NCBI GenBank assembly: GCA_044869805.1
Contig: JBIOXV010000105.1
Span: 62,001-126,000 of the forward strand
Source of the DNA: CAWDVR01 sp044869805
GTDB taxonomy: Bacteria > Acidobacteriota > Thermoanaerobaculia > Multivoradales > SZUA-115
Reading direction: 5' to 3'
DNA: 64,000 nt
The position numbers and the translations under genes are program-made. Of this stretch, positions 1-9,064 are shown in pieces. The number at the start of each line of letters is the position of its first letter. The first letter of the stretch is position 1. The notes under the pieces were generated by a model. That model saw only the letters and a program-made list of their open reading frames with translations. It had not been told where the DNA came from and did not search any database.

Positions 1-3000
1 TGAAGAAGCCGCCGCCCACCGTGGCCAGGTTCTGCAGCTCGCCGAGGTCGGCGTCCTCCCCCACGGCCACCCCGGAGACGATCGGCACCGGCAGCCCGGC
101 GCTGACCCGCGACGGGTAGCGCAGGGTGGCGTTGAACCACGGCTGGTTGTCGGAGGGGTCGGGGTCCGGGTCGCAGGCCGCGTGGTTGTGCTCGCCGTCG
201 TCGCTCAGGAACACGTCCGGCGACGGCTGCTTGGTGTAGTACTGGTAGAGCGGGTAGGCGGAGTTGCCGAGCCCGTCGGAGAGCACCACCATGGCCTGCA
301 CGTCGGGCGCCTGGGTGAAGATCGGGCCCACCGGGTTGTCGAAGTACTGGGCCAGGAACGACTGCGCCTCGAGCACGCCGTCGCCGATCGAGGTGCAGCC
401 GCCGGCGGTGAGGCCCGCGAGGCTGTTCATGGCGGCGTCGCGCACCCCGGAGATCGACAGCGGGAGCATGCCGAAGAACACCTGCGCGTCCTCGTTGAAG
501 GTGGTGATGCCCACCGCGTCGGCCTCGCCCAGGGCCTCGATCAGGGCCGTGCCGGCGATCTTGGCGGCCTCGAGCTTGCGGCCGCCGAAGTCGTCCATGC
601 TGCCGCTCTTGTCGAGCACGAGCGAGAGCGCCATCGTCCAGGGCTGGTCGCTCCAGTGGAGGGCTTGGCTCTCGGTGTCGGACGCCAGGTCCTTGGCCTC
701 TACCTTGAGGTCGAAGTCGCCGCTCCCCGAGGCCGGGTAGAACGAGTCCGGCAGGGTGACGACGGCCCACAGCACGCCGTCGTCGAAGGCTTCGAGCGTG
801 TAGTCGCCGTCCGGCGAGAGCACGCAGGATGGGGCCGCGCAACCCGGCGCGCTGAGCACCAGGTCCTCGGTCTCGTTGACCGGCAGCGGCAGGCCGTTCT
901 CGTCGACCAGCGCGAACTGGGCCAGGAACGAGCGCTTGCCGTCCGGAGCAGCCGGGTGGCCCACCTGCGCCGGCCGCGAGGTCAGCGGATCGAGGATCGC
1001 GAGGTACGGCACCACGGTGCCGAAGCTCCAGGTGAACGACCCGGACTTGCGCCCCGCGCTCGCCACCACGATCACCTCTTCGATGTCGCCGCTCGCCGGG
1101 ATCGGGATGGTCTCGTCGATCAGCGTGACCGTGCCGCCGTTGCCGTCGGAAACCGTCTTTTCCTCGCAGCTCCCGGTGTCGGTCGCGAGGCCGCTGGGGT
1201 TCTGGTCGCAACCCGGCAGCAGCGTTGCGTTGCCGGACGGGTCCACGGTGAAGATGCGGAAACGCAGCGAGCTTCCGGCTTTCGGCGTGAGGCGCACTCG
1301 CAGCGGTCCATAGGTGGAATCGGGATGCACCGACAGGAAGGCGGCGCCGTGCGCTTGCAGCCCGGCGGGAGCGCCGCTGGCAACGAAGTCGCCCGGCGCC
1401 AAGGTCTTCTGCACCGCGAAGCTCGGTCCCGCCTCCCAGGAGTCGAGGATGCGGCGGGTGCGGCGCAGGAAGTCCGGCCCCACGCCCACCAGGTCCTTGG
1501 GCACCGGGGCCTTGCTCGCACCGAGCGCCGGGGTCGGCGGGTTCAGCGGGAAGAAGGTCTGGCCGGCGTCGGCGTTGGGGTTGCCCACCCACTCGAAGTG
1601 CCAGCGCGGGTCGCCCCACACGTAGTCCTTGAGCACCAGGGCGCTCGCGAAGTCGAGCAGCAAGGGCTCGAGGCCGCGGCCCAGGTGGTCGAGCAGCGCG
1701 TCGTCGATGGCGTCCATGATCGGCCGCGCGGGGTCCTGGGCGAACTTGTCCAGGAAGCGGCCCATCAGGTCGACGCCCTCGTCCGGCCGGCGCTCCTCCG
1801 CGCCCAGGGGGAAGCTCGGGTCGCTGGGATAGCTCGACGAGGTGCCGGCCGGGTGCGCCGGGTCGCTCGCCGACTTCGGCGTCGCGTACTGCTCGGTCAC
1901 GTAGCGCCAGAAGATCGACGACGAGTAAGGGAGCTGCATCAGGTTGATGCCTGGGATGTTGAGGTAGACGTTGATCACCCCGGCCCCGGCGTTGCCGCCG
2001 CGCAGGCGCCCCACCGAGGCGCAGAGGTCCGGCGGCAGGCTGGCGTAGGAGTCGAGACAGGTCTTGACCGCGGCCGCGTCAGCCCCGCCCTCGACGTAGG
2101 GGTGCTTGCCGGGCTGGGGAGCGCCGGTGGTGCGCTTAAAGGCCTGTTGCAGCGTGTGGTAGTACTCGTGGGCCACCAGGCCGATCACCCCGGCCGCGTC
2201 CTTGCCCAGCGGGTCGGCGTTCTTGCTGCCGGTGAGCCCGAGGTAGGCCTTGCCGCCTCCGGCCGAGGAGTTGCCGGGCGTGGTCTGGATGAAGATCCGC
2301 AGCGGGCAGTCGCCGGGGCAGTCGCCGCCGCTGCCGAGCGCCCAGGTGGGAGGCGAGAGCGGCGTGCCGCCCAGCACCTTCTCCACCTGCCAGGCGTCGA
2401 TCGCCAGGTACTGCGCCAGGGCCAGATCGGCGGTCGCCTGCGTCACGCAGGCGTTGGCCGAGAACAGGTCCGGCGCGGCCTTGTTGCCGCCGGTGCAGGC
2501 ATCGGCGAAAAGGGCCAGCGGGTTGGGCTCGGTGTCGAGATAGCCGTACACCCGGAAGGGGTCGCCGGGGTCTCCCGCCACCGGGTAGAGCGCCGGGCAG
2601 AAGCCGTCGTTGGTCACCAGGTTGCCGAGCTCGGCGATGTCGACCTGCCCCGAGCCGTTGACGCGCACGAAGAGCATGATGCCCTTGTTGAACGGGTCAT
2701 CCCAGTCGAGCGGCACCTGGAACCTCTCGCGGCCGGTGGTGGCCCCGATCAGCTCGACCCTGGTGAGGTCGGGGGCCTCGCCCTCGTTCTGGGCCTGGTC
2801 GAACACCACCCACGCCGCGTCTCCGCTGTCGCTCCACGGGCACTTGACGCCGGAGCCGAGGCTCACCGTGCAGATCTCGACCGTGGTGGTGTCCGCCAGC
2901 TCGTCGTCCTTGGTGTCCTCGCTGGTTGCGGCGTAGCTGAACTGGACCTCCATCTTGCGCAGGTCCGCGGTGTTGCCCACCGCCTTGGTGACCGGGTCCT

Positions 3001-3118
3001 CGAGCGGGATGCCGTTGCAGCGCGCCACCTGCGCGCGAAGCGGCACGGCCTCGGCCGCCGGGGCAGTAAGGCAGAGAGCCGCGGCGGCGATCGGGAGAGC
3101 AAGAGAGAAGCGTCGCAT
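1..3118 (-). CDS. Secreted HExxH + VWA domain protein (C-terminus cut by window)
   Basis: Reads from an ATG preceded by AGGAGG five bases upstream to the window edge, giving at least 1039 residues. A Sec signal peptide (hydrophobic residues 4-22, cleavage near AEA) predicts export. A zinc-metallopeptidase motif HEYYH lies at residues 317-321 in an otherwise unassigned region. From about residue 825 a von Willebrand A domain begins, with the MIDAS motif DKSGS at 836-840, then TFNED and a VVLSDG strand. HExxH followed by VWA is the order found in animal CLCA proteins; the likeness is in layout, not proven homology. The gene lies 68 bp downstream of a Ser/Thr kinase on the same strand and may be co-transcribed. 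The end of the VWA domain and anything beyond it are missing. The substrate is unknown. Confidence 0.85.
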   Translation of the reverse strand, partial: MRRFSLALPIAAAALCLTAPAAEAVPLRAQVARCNGIPLEDPVTKAVGNTADLRKMEVQFSYAATSEDTKDDELADTTTVEICTVSLGSGVKCPWSDSGDAAWVVFDQAQNEGEAPDLTRVELIGATTGRERFQVPLDWDDPFNKGIMLFVRVNGSGQVDIAELGNLVTNDGFCPALYPVAGDPGDPFRVYGYLDTEPNPLALFADACTGGNKAAPDLFSANACVTQATADLALAQYLAIDAWQVEKVLGGTPLSPPTWALGSGGDCPGDCPLRIFIQTTPGNSSAGGGKAYLGLTGSKNADPLGKDAAGVIGLVAHEYYHTLQQAFKRTTGAPQPGKHPYVEGGADAAAVKTCLDSYASLPPDLCASVGRLRGGNAGAGVINVYLNIPGINLMQLPYSSSIFWRYVTEQYATPKSASDPAHPAGTSSSYPSDPSFPLGAEERRPDEGVDLMGRFLDKFAQDPARPIMDAIDDALLDHLGRGLEPLLLDFASALVLKDYVWGDPRWHFEWVGNPNADAGQTFFPLNPPTPALGASKAPVPKDLVGVGPDFLRRTRRILDSWEAGPSFAVQKTLAPGDFVASGAPAGLQAHGAAFLSVHPDSTYGPLRVRLTPKAGSSLRFRIFTVDPSGNATLLPGCDQNPSGLATDTGSCEEKTVSDGNGGTVTLIDETIPIPASGDIEEVIVVASAGRKSGSFTWSFGTVVPYLAILDPLTSRPAQVGHPAAPDGKRSFLAQFALVDENGLPLPVNETEDLVLSAPGCAAPSCVLSPDGDYTLEAFDDGVLWAVVTLPDSFYPASGSGDFDLKVEAKDLASDTESQALHWSDQPWTMALSLVLDKSGSMDDFGGRKLEAAKIAGTALIEALGEADAVGITTFNEDAQVFFGMLPLSISGVRDAAMNSLAGLTAGGCTSIGDGVLEAQSFLAQYFDNPVGPIFTQAPDVQAMVVLSDGLGNSAYPLYQYYTKQPSPDVFLSDDGEHNHAACDPDPDPSDNQPWFNATLRYPSRVSAGLPVPIVSGVAVGEDADLGELQNLATVGGGFF

Positions 3119-3186
3119 GGTGTCCTCCTGTGGACGGCGTTCGAACAGGAGGACGCTTGCGGGGGTGGGTAGGTATTAGGTCGCGG

Positions 3187-5799
3187 TCAGCCCGGCGCCT
3201 TGCCGCGGATCTCTCGCGCCCGGGCCGCGAACGCCTCGGCCTCGGCGGCGCGGCCGGCGCGGCGCAGGGTCTCGGCCAGGCGCTCGGTGGCCTGGGCGGT
3301 CTCCCCGCTCTCGGCGCCGGTCAGCGCCGTGAGGCGTTCCAGCACCTCGCGCTCCAGCGCCTCGGCCTCGGCCAGGCGCCCTTGCTCGCGGATGGCATTG
3401 GCCAGGTTGCCGGTGGCCTGCCAGGTGAAGGGATGGTCCTCGCCGAGCACGGCGCGGAACAGGCTCACGACCTGGCGCAGGGTCGCCTCGGCGGCCGCGT
3501 GGTCGCCGCGCCGCGAGGCGATGAGCGCCAGGCCGTTCAGGCACTTGCCGACTTCGAAGTGCTCGGGGTTGATGGCGCGGAAGATCTCATAGGCGCGGCG
3601 GTAGTGGGTCTCGGCCTCGTCGAGCCGCCCGCGGTTGAGCAGGAACAGCCCGTAGAGCTGGTGGAACTGGCCGGTGGTCGGGTGGTCCGGGCCCAGCCGC
3701 CGCTGGCGCACCTCGAAGGTGCGCAGGAAGAGCCGCTCGGCCTCCTCGAGCTCTCCCCGGCGTTCGAGCAGCACGGCGAGGGTGAGGTAGCTCTGGGCGG
3801 CGCTCACGTGGTCCGTCCCCAGCGCTCGCTCGAGGACCGCCTGCGACTGCCGGTAGGCGGCCTCGGCCTCGTCGAGGCGGTCGAGCTCCTCGAGCAGCAC
3901 ACCGACGTTGCGGTGATGGGTGGCGGTGAGCACGTGATCGGCGCCCAGCACCTCGCGATAGGTGTCGTAGACCCGACGCTCGAGGGCCTCCGCCTCGGCC
4001 ACGCGGCTCTGCCAGAAGAGCACCTGCGCGTAGTCGCTGCGCACCCGAGCGAGGGTGAGGCTCTGCCGCGGCTCGCTCGCCTCCAGGCGCTCGTGCGCCG
4101 CGTGCAGCAGCTCGGCCGCTTCCTCGAGCCGCCCCTGGCCCATGCGCACCAGCCCGAGGGTGGCCCGTGCGGACGCCAGCGAGGCGGCTCCCAGCGCTCC
4201 GCCGGCACCCGGCGCAGCGGTGCGCAGCTCGATGGCGCGCTCGGCGAGCGCCTCGGCCGGCTCCAAGAGGCCCAGGCTCTTGTCGATGCGCGCCACCGCT
4301 TCCAGCAGGTCGGCACGGATCAGGGGATCGCCAGCGAGCTCGGTCTCCAGGCGCTTCCCGGCCTGCTCCAGCAGCTCCTTGGCGGTCACCGAGCCGCCCG
4401 CGGCCTGCTCGGGGTCGGCGGTCTCGAAGAGCCCGATCAGGAACTCCTTGACGCGCTCGGCGCGCAGCGAGTTGGCCCTCGCCTCGGCGGCCGCGACGGC
4501 GGCGCGGCGCGCCTGGAAGGCGGCTGCGGCCAGGCCCCCCACCAGCGACAGCACGACCAGCGCCGCCGAGATCACGGCCACCTTGTGCCGCCCCACGAAC
4601 TTGCGCGCGCGGTAGCGCAGCGTGTCCGGCCGCGCTCGCACCGGCTTGCCTGCCAGGTGGCGGCGCAGGTCTTCCGCCAGGGCAGCGGCCGAGGCGTAGC
4701 GGCGGGCTGGCTCTCGCTGCAGGGCCTTGAGCACGATGGTGTCGAGGTCGCCGGCCAGCCGCTGCGAAAGGCGACGCCGCTCGCGCTGGGGCAGGCCGGG
4801 CGCCCGCCCTGCTTCTGGCTCGGGGAGCCGGCGTACCGCGATCGACGGCCGCTCCGCCGTCTCGCGCTCCACCACCCCCGGCAGGGCCGCGGCGCTGACG
4901 GCCTCGCGCTCGTGCGGCAGGCGCCCGGTCAGCAGCTCGAAGAGCATCACGCCCAGGGCGTAGACGTCGGTGGCGGTGGTCACCGGCTCGCCCAGGATCT
5001 GCTCGGGCGCGGCGTAGGCCGGGGTCAACACGCGGTCGTCGAGCCGGGTGAGGGCGGTGGCGCCATCGTCGCCCCCCAAGAGCTTGGCGATGCCGAAATC
5101 GAGCAGCTTCACCTCTCCCGTGGCGGTCACCAGCACGTTCGAGGGCTTGAGGTCGCGGTGCACCACGAGCTGGCGGTGGGCGGCATCGGCGGCGTCGCAG
5201 CAGGAGGCGATCAGCGACAGGCGCAAGGCGAGCGGCGCCTGCCGACGCCGGCACCAATCGGTGATCGGCTCGCCTTCCACCCGCTCGAGCACGAAGTAGG
5301 GCCGGCCGTCTCCAGCCAGACCGCCGTCGAGCAGGCGGGCGATGCCCGGGTGCTCGAGCCGGGCGAGGATCTGCCGCTCGCGCAGGAAGCGGCCGAGGAT
5401 CTCCTCCGAGTCCATGCCGCGCTTCAAGAGCTTGACCGCCACCCGCTGCTCGAACTGCCCGTCGCCGCGCTCGGCGAGGTAGACCTCCCCCATGCCGCCC
5501 CGGCCCAGCAGCTCGAGCAGGCGGTAGGGGCCGACCGTACCGGCCTCGCCGTCCTCCGCCGCCGGCCTCGCCGCCAACCAGCCGCGCACCACCTCGGGCG
5601 CGAACTCCCCGGCCGAGCCTTCGAGGAAGCCCTCGGCACGGCCGTCGGCCTCGATCAGCCGGGCGACACCCTCGGCCAGTGCGGGGTCCGCGGCGGCGAA
5701 TTCGGCGAGCCGGGCCTGGCGCTCCCCGGCGTCGAGGTCCAGCACCTCGAGGAACGCCTCCCGCACCGCGCGGAAGCGGGCGGGCGAGGATGGGGTCAT
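3187..5799 (-). CDS. Transmembrane Ser/Thr protein kinase with TPR sensor domain
   Basis: A Hanks-type kinase domain follows a short N-terminal region: GRGGMG P-loop near residue 100, catalytic lysine in VAVKLL, HRDLKPSN near 214 and DFG near 234. A single membrane segment (about 405-425) leads into some 400 residues of tetratricopeptide repeats with recurring A/Y-G-x-DH signatures, as in kinesin-light-chain-type TPRs. The layout is the common one of acidobacterial and myxobacterial kinases: cytoplasmic kinase and TPR region for protein partners. ATG at 5799 is preferred over an upstream GTG at 5841 because a TACAAT hexamer sits nine bases before the ATG. It is divergent from the M16 peptidase and upstream of the VWA protein. 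Confidence 0.9.
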   Translation of the reverse strand: MTPSSPARFRAVREAFLEVLDLDAGERQARLAEFAAADPALAEGVARLIEADGRAEGFLEGSAGEFAPEVVRGWLAARPAAEDGEAGTVGPYRLLELLGRGGMGEVYLAERGDGQFEQRVAVKLLKRGMDSEEILGRFLRERQILARLEHPGIARLLDGGLAGDGRPYFVLERVEGEPITDWCRRRQAPLALRLSLIASCCDAADAAHRQLVVHRDLKPSNVLVTATGEVKLLDFGIAKLLGGDDGATALTRLDDRVLTPAYAAPEQILGEPVTTATDVYALGVMLFELLTGRLPHEREAVSAAALPGVVERETAERPSIAVRRLPEPEAGRAPGLPQRERRRLSQRLAGDLDTIVLKALQREPARRYASAAALAEDLRRHLAGKPVRARPDTLRYRARKFVGRHKVAVISAALVVLSLVGGLAAAAFQARRAAVAAAEARANSLRAERVKEFLIGLFETADPEQAAGGSVTAKELLEQAGKRLETELAGDPLIRADLLEAVARIDKSLGLLEPAEALAERAIELRTAAPGAGGALGAASLASARATLGLVRMGQGRLEEAAELLHAAHERLEASEPRQSLTLARVRSDYAQVLFWQSRVAEAEALERRVYDTYREVLGADHVLTATHHRNVGVLLEELDRLDEAEAAYRQSQAVLERALGTDHVSAAQSYLTLAVLLERRGELEEAERLFLRTFEVRQRRLGPDHPTTGQFHQLYGLFLLNRGRLDEAETHYRRAYEIFRAINPEHFEVGKCLNGLALIASRRGDHAAAEATLRQVVSLFRAVLGEDHPFTWQATGNLANAIREQGRLAEAEALEREVLERLTALTGAESGETAQATERLAETLRRAGRAAEAEAFAARAREIRGKAPG

Positions 5800-5808
5800 T
5801 GGCCCGGG

Positions 5809-5814
5809 ATTGTA
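5809..5814 (-). promoter_or_regulatory. Candidate -10 hexamer of the kinase gene
   Basis: TACAAT on the minus strand, nine bases from the ATG at 5799. No convincing -35 is seen. If used, the transcript would be nearly leaderless, and the upstream GTG start would be excluded. Confidence 0.35.
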
Positions 5815-5944
5815 GCCTTGCTCTTGGGCTACGATAGCCACGCCACCCGCGCGCCGCAGCAGCGCGCCGAAACCATCCTCCGCATCAGCCGTTGAATCTC
5901 CTATACGATTCGTAGCTCAAGAAGGACGCGCTCCAGGAGACCTC

Positions 5945-8878
5945 GTGAAGATCCCCCACCGCCTGCTCGCCTCGCTCCTCCTCGCGCTCACTCTGCTGGG
6001 CTGCGCCAGCGCGCCGCAAAGCGCCGAGCGCGCGCCCGTTCCGACCACGGCCCCGATCCCGGCCCCTGGCATCGCCCTGGCGGCCAACCTGCCGGCGCCC
6101 GATCCCGCGGCGCTCGCCAGGCTCGTCGACCAGGCGGCGCTCACCGACAAGATGCAGGTCGACCCGGTGGTGCGGGAGGGCCGGCTCGCCAACGGCCTGA
6201 CCTACATCGTGCGCCACCACCCGACTCCGGAGAACCGCGCCGAGATCTGGCTGGCGATCAACGCCGGCTCGCTGATGGAGGACGACGACCAGCAGGGCCT
6301 GGCCCACTTCCTCGAGCACATGGCGTTCAACGGCACCCGCCACTTCGAGCGCCAGGCGATCGTCGACTACCTGGAGTCGGTCGGCCTGCGCTTCGGCCCC
6401 GACTTGAACGCCTGGACGAGCTTTGACGAGACCGTCTACACCCTGCGCGTGCCCACCGACCGCCCCGAGATCCTGGACCGTGCGCTGCTGCTGTTCGAGG
6501 ACTGGCTGACCGGCGGCATGTCGCTCGAGGGCCACGAGATCGACAAGGAGCGCGGCGTGGTGGTCGAGGAGTGGCGCCTCGGCCGCGGCGGCGAGGCGCG
6601 GCTGCTCGACCGCCAGCTCCCGGTGCTGCTGCGCGGCTCGCGGTACGCCGAGCGCCTGACGATCGGCAAAAAGGAGATCCTGGAAAAGGCGCCCCACGAG
6701 GCCCTGCGGCGGTTCTATCGCGACTGGTACCGGCCGGACCTGGCGGCGGTGATCGCGGTGGGCGACTTCGACCCCGCAGTGGTCGAGCGCCGCATCCGCG
6801 AGCGCTTCGAGAAGCTCCCGGCGCCGGAGGACCCGCGGCCGCGCGTCGCCTTCGCTGTGCCGCCGCACGCCGAAACCCTGTTCTCGATCGAGCGCGATCC
6901 CGAGGTCACCGACACCCGCGTGGCGGTCTACTACAAGCACCCGGCCAAGGGCCAGGACACCTACGGCGACTACCGGCGCCTGCTGGTGGAGACGATCTAC
7001 GACGCGCTGATGAACGCCCGCCTCGAGGAGCTGACCAGGCAGCCCGACCCGCCGTTCCTCTACGCGGTGGCGGCCTCCGACAACCTGGTGCGCACCAGCG
7101 GCTCGTACTTTCAGGCCGCGGGCGTGGTGGCCGGCGGCGTGGAGCGCGGCCTCGCCGCGCTGCTCATCGAGGCCGAGCGCGTCGACCGCTTCGGCTTCAC
7201 CGCCACCGAGGTCGAGCGGGTGAAGAAGGACCTGCTGCGCAACTACGAGGGCGCCAGCAAGGAGCGCGACAAGAGCGAGTCGCGCGCGCTCGCCGCCGAG
7301 TACAGCCGCCATTTCCTGACCGGCGAGCCGATCCCCGGCATCGCGCTCGAGGCCGAGCTGGTGCGCCACTTCCTGCCGCTGATCACCCTCGAGGAGCTCA
7401 ACCGCATGGCGCGCGAGTCGATCTCCGAGGAGAGCCGGGTGATCCTGGCGAGCGGGCCGGACCAGGGGCCGAGCACCGAGCTGCCCACCAAGGACGAGCT
7501 GCTGGCGGTATTCTCCCAGGTCAAGACCCAGGAGCTCGCGGCCTACGTCGACCAGGTGCTCGACGAGCCGCTGGTGGCAGAGAAGCCGGCCGGCAGCCCG
7601 GTAGTCTCCGAGCGCCCGCTCGCCGAGGTGGGGGTGCTCGAGTGGAATCTCGGCAACGGCGTCAAGGTGATCCTCAAGCCGACCCAGTTCAAGAATGACG
7701 AGGTGCTGCTCTCGGGCTTCTCGCCGGGCGGCACCTCGTTGATCTCCGACGCCGACTTCAATTCCGCGGTGTTCGCCACCGCGCTCCTGGCCGAGAGCGG
7801 CCTCGGCCGCTTCTCTGCCGTGGAGCTCGGCAAGGCGCTCGCCGGCAGGAGGGTCTCGGTCACACCCTTCCTCTCCGAGCTCGAGGAGGGCTTCAACGGC
7901 GGCGCCTCGCCCGCGGACGTCGAGACCATGCTGCAGCTCGTCTACCTGCACTTCGCGGCGCCGCGCTCGGACCCGCAGGCGGTGCACACCTTCCTCTCCC
8001 GGGTGGCGGCGTTCGTCGAGCACCGGCTGGAGAGCCCGGAGACGGTGTTCGCCGACAAGCTGATGCAGGCCCTGTCGGGGAACCACCGGCGGCGCCAGCC
8101 GCTGACCAAGGCGGTGGTCGAGGAGATCGACCTCGAGGTGGCGATGCGCGTCTACCGCGACCGCTTCGCCGACGCCTCGGACTTCACCTTCGTGCTGGTG
8201 GGGAGCTTCGAGCCGGCGGCGATCCGGCCGCTGGTCGAGACCTACCTCGGCGGCCTGCCGTCGACCGGCCGCAAGGAGACCTTCCGCGACATCGGCGTCG
8301 AGCCGCCCAAGGAGGTGGTGGAGGTCGAGGTCGAGAAGGGGGTCGAGCCCAAGGCCGACGTGGTGCTGCACTTCAGCGGCGAGGAGCGCTGGAGCCGGGA
8401 GAACCTGCATGCCCTGGACACCCTGGGCGACGCGCTCTCGATCCGCCTGCGCGAGGCCCTGCGCGAGGACCGCGGCGCTACCTACGGGGTGAGCGTCGAC
8501 CCCAGCCTCGAGGCGCGACCGCGCGAGCGCTACGACTTCGGCATCGAGTTCGGCTGCGCGCCGGCCAACGTCCCTAGCCTGGTCGACGGCGTGTTCTCCG
8601 AGATCCGCACGCTGCGCAAGAAGGGCGTGCCCCCGGCGGTGGTGGCGAAAATCCAGGAAACCCAGCGCCGGGCGCGCGAGACGGCGGTCAAGGAGAACGA
8701 ATTCTGGCTGCGCGCGCTCAAGACCTACTCGACCTTGGGCCTCGACCCGCGGCGCATCCTCGACTACGACCGCCTGGTGGCGTCGATCTCGCCGGAGACG
8801 ATCCGCGACGCCGCCCGCCGCTACCTGCAGCTCGACCGATACGTGCTGGGAGTGCTTCATCCCGAGGCCGCTCCCTGA
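5945..8878 (+). CDS. M16 family zinc peptidase, lipoprotein (PqqL-like)
   Basis: A 977-residue two-module M16 peptidase. The N-terminus is a lipoprotein signal with lipobox LLGC (Cys20), which predicts a membrane-anchored periplasmic enzyme. The inverted zinc motif HFLEH lies at residues 121-125, and the downstream acidic ligand region is near residues 198-208 (DKERGVVVEEW). The second half is the non-catalytic M16 C-terminal module. Length and order match the PqqL/zinc-protease group that degrades peptides in the periplasm. GTG start with AGGAGA six bases upstream. A TACGAT hexamer at 5904-5909 may be its -10. A family A palindrome follows the stop. Confidence 0.93.
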   Translation: MKIPHRLLASLLLALTLLGCASAPQSAERAPVPTTAPIPAPGIALAANLPAPDPAALARLVDQAALTDKMQVDPVVREGRLANGLTYIVRHHPTPENRAEIWLAINAGSLMEDDDQQGLAHFLEHMAFNGTRHFERQAIVDYLESVGLRFGPDLNAWTSFDETVYTLRVPTDRPEILDRALLLFEDWLTGGMSLEGHEIDKERGVVVEEWRLGRGGEARLLDRQLPVLLRGSRYAERLTIGKKEILEKAPHEALRRFYRDWYRPDLAAVIAVGDFDPAVVERRIRERFEKLPAPEDPRPRVAFAVPPHAETLFSIERDPEVTDTRVAVYYKHPAKGQDTYGDYRRLLVETIYDALMNARLEELTRQPDPPFLYAVAASDNLVRTSGSYFQAAGVVAGGVERGLAALLIEAERVDRFGFTATEVERVKKDLLRNYEGASKERDKSESRALAAEYSRHFLTGEPIPGIALEAELVRHFLPLITLEELNRMARESISEESRVILASGPDQGPSTELPTKDELLAVFSQVKTQELAAYVDQVLDEPLVAEKPAGSPVVSERPLAEVGVLEWNLGNGVKVILKPTQFKNDEVLLSGFSPGGTSLISDADFNSAVFATALLAESGLGRFSAVELGKALAGRRVSVTPFLSELEEGFNGGASPADVETMLQLVYLHFAAPRSDPQAVHTFLSRVAAFVEHRLESPETVFADKLMQALSGNHRRRQPLTKAVVEEIDLEVAMRVYRDRFADASDFTFVLVGSFEPAAIRPLVETYLGGLPSTGRKETFRDIGVEPPKEVVEVEVEKGVEPKADVVLHFSGEERWSRENLHALDTLGDALSIRLREALREDRGATYGVSVDPSLEARPRERYDFGIEFGCAPANVPSLVDGVFSEIRTLRKKGVPPAVVAKIQETQRRARETAVKENEFWLRALKTYSTLGLDPRRILDYDRLVASISPETIRDAARRYLQLDRYVLGVLHPEAAP

Positions 8879-8900
8879 CCGCCGGAAAATGCGTTGAGAA

Positions 8901-8999
8901 CTGTCATCCTGAGCGCAGCGAAGGATCTGGGCGGGGGCGTCCCTCCGAGCCTCGAGCGAGGCCCCACTCCCAGATCCTTCGCTGCGCTCAGGATGACAG
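8901..8999. repeat. Family A dispersed palindrome, copy 1
   Basis: Perfect 29-nt inverted repeat: left arm 8901-8929 (begins CTGTCATCCTGAGCG), right arm 8971-8999, with a 41-nt spacer. Related copies lie at 19476-19564 and 42120-42212. It sits between two co-directional peptidase genes and could fold into a strong hairpin in RNA. There is no T-tract, so a simple rho-independent terminator is not indicated. Confidence 0.9.
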
Positions 9000-9064
9000 C
9001 GGGGGCGTCGTTCCGCTCGCTATTCATGGCCTGATTCATAGCCTGAACCTACCGGAGAAACTCG

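Noticed and set aside
182..3172. Long plus-strand open frame opposite the VWA gene
   Set aside because: The minus strand has a signal peptide, SD and recognisable domains; the plus frame is a low-complexity Arg/Gly/His-rich mirror typical of GC-rich antisense.
5885..8860. 991-codon minus-strand frame opposite the M16 peptidase
   Set aside because: His/Arg/Leu-rich composition without any domain; the M16 gene on the plus strand is certain.
8901..8999. Family A palindrome as a CRISPR unit or IS end
   Set aside because: Copies are single and dispersed, with no array, target-site duplication or transposase nearby.
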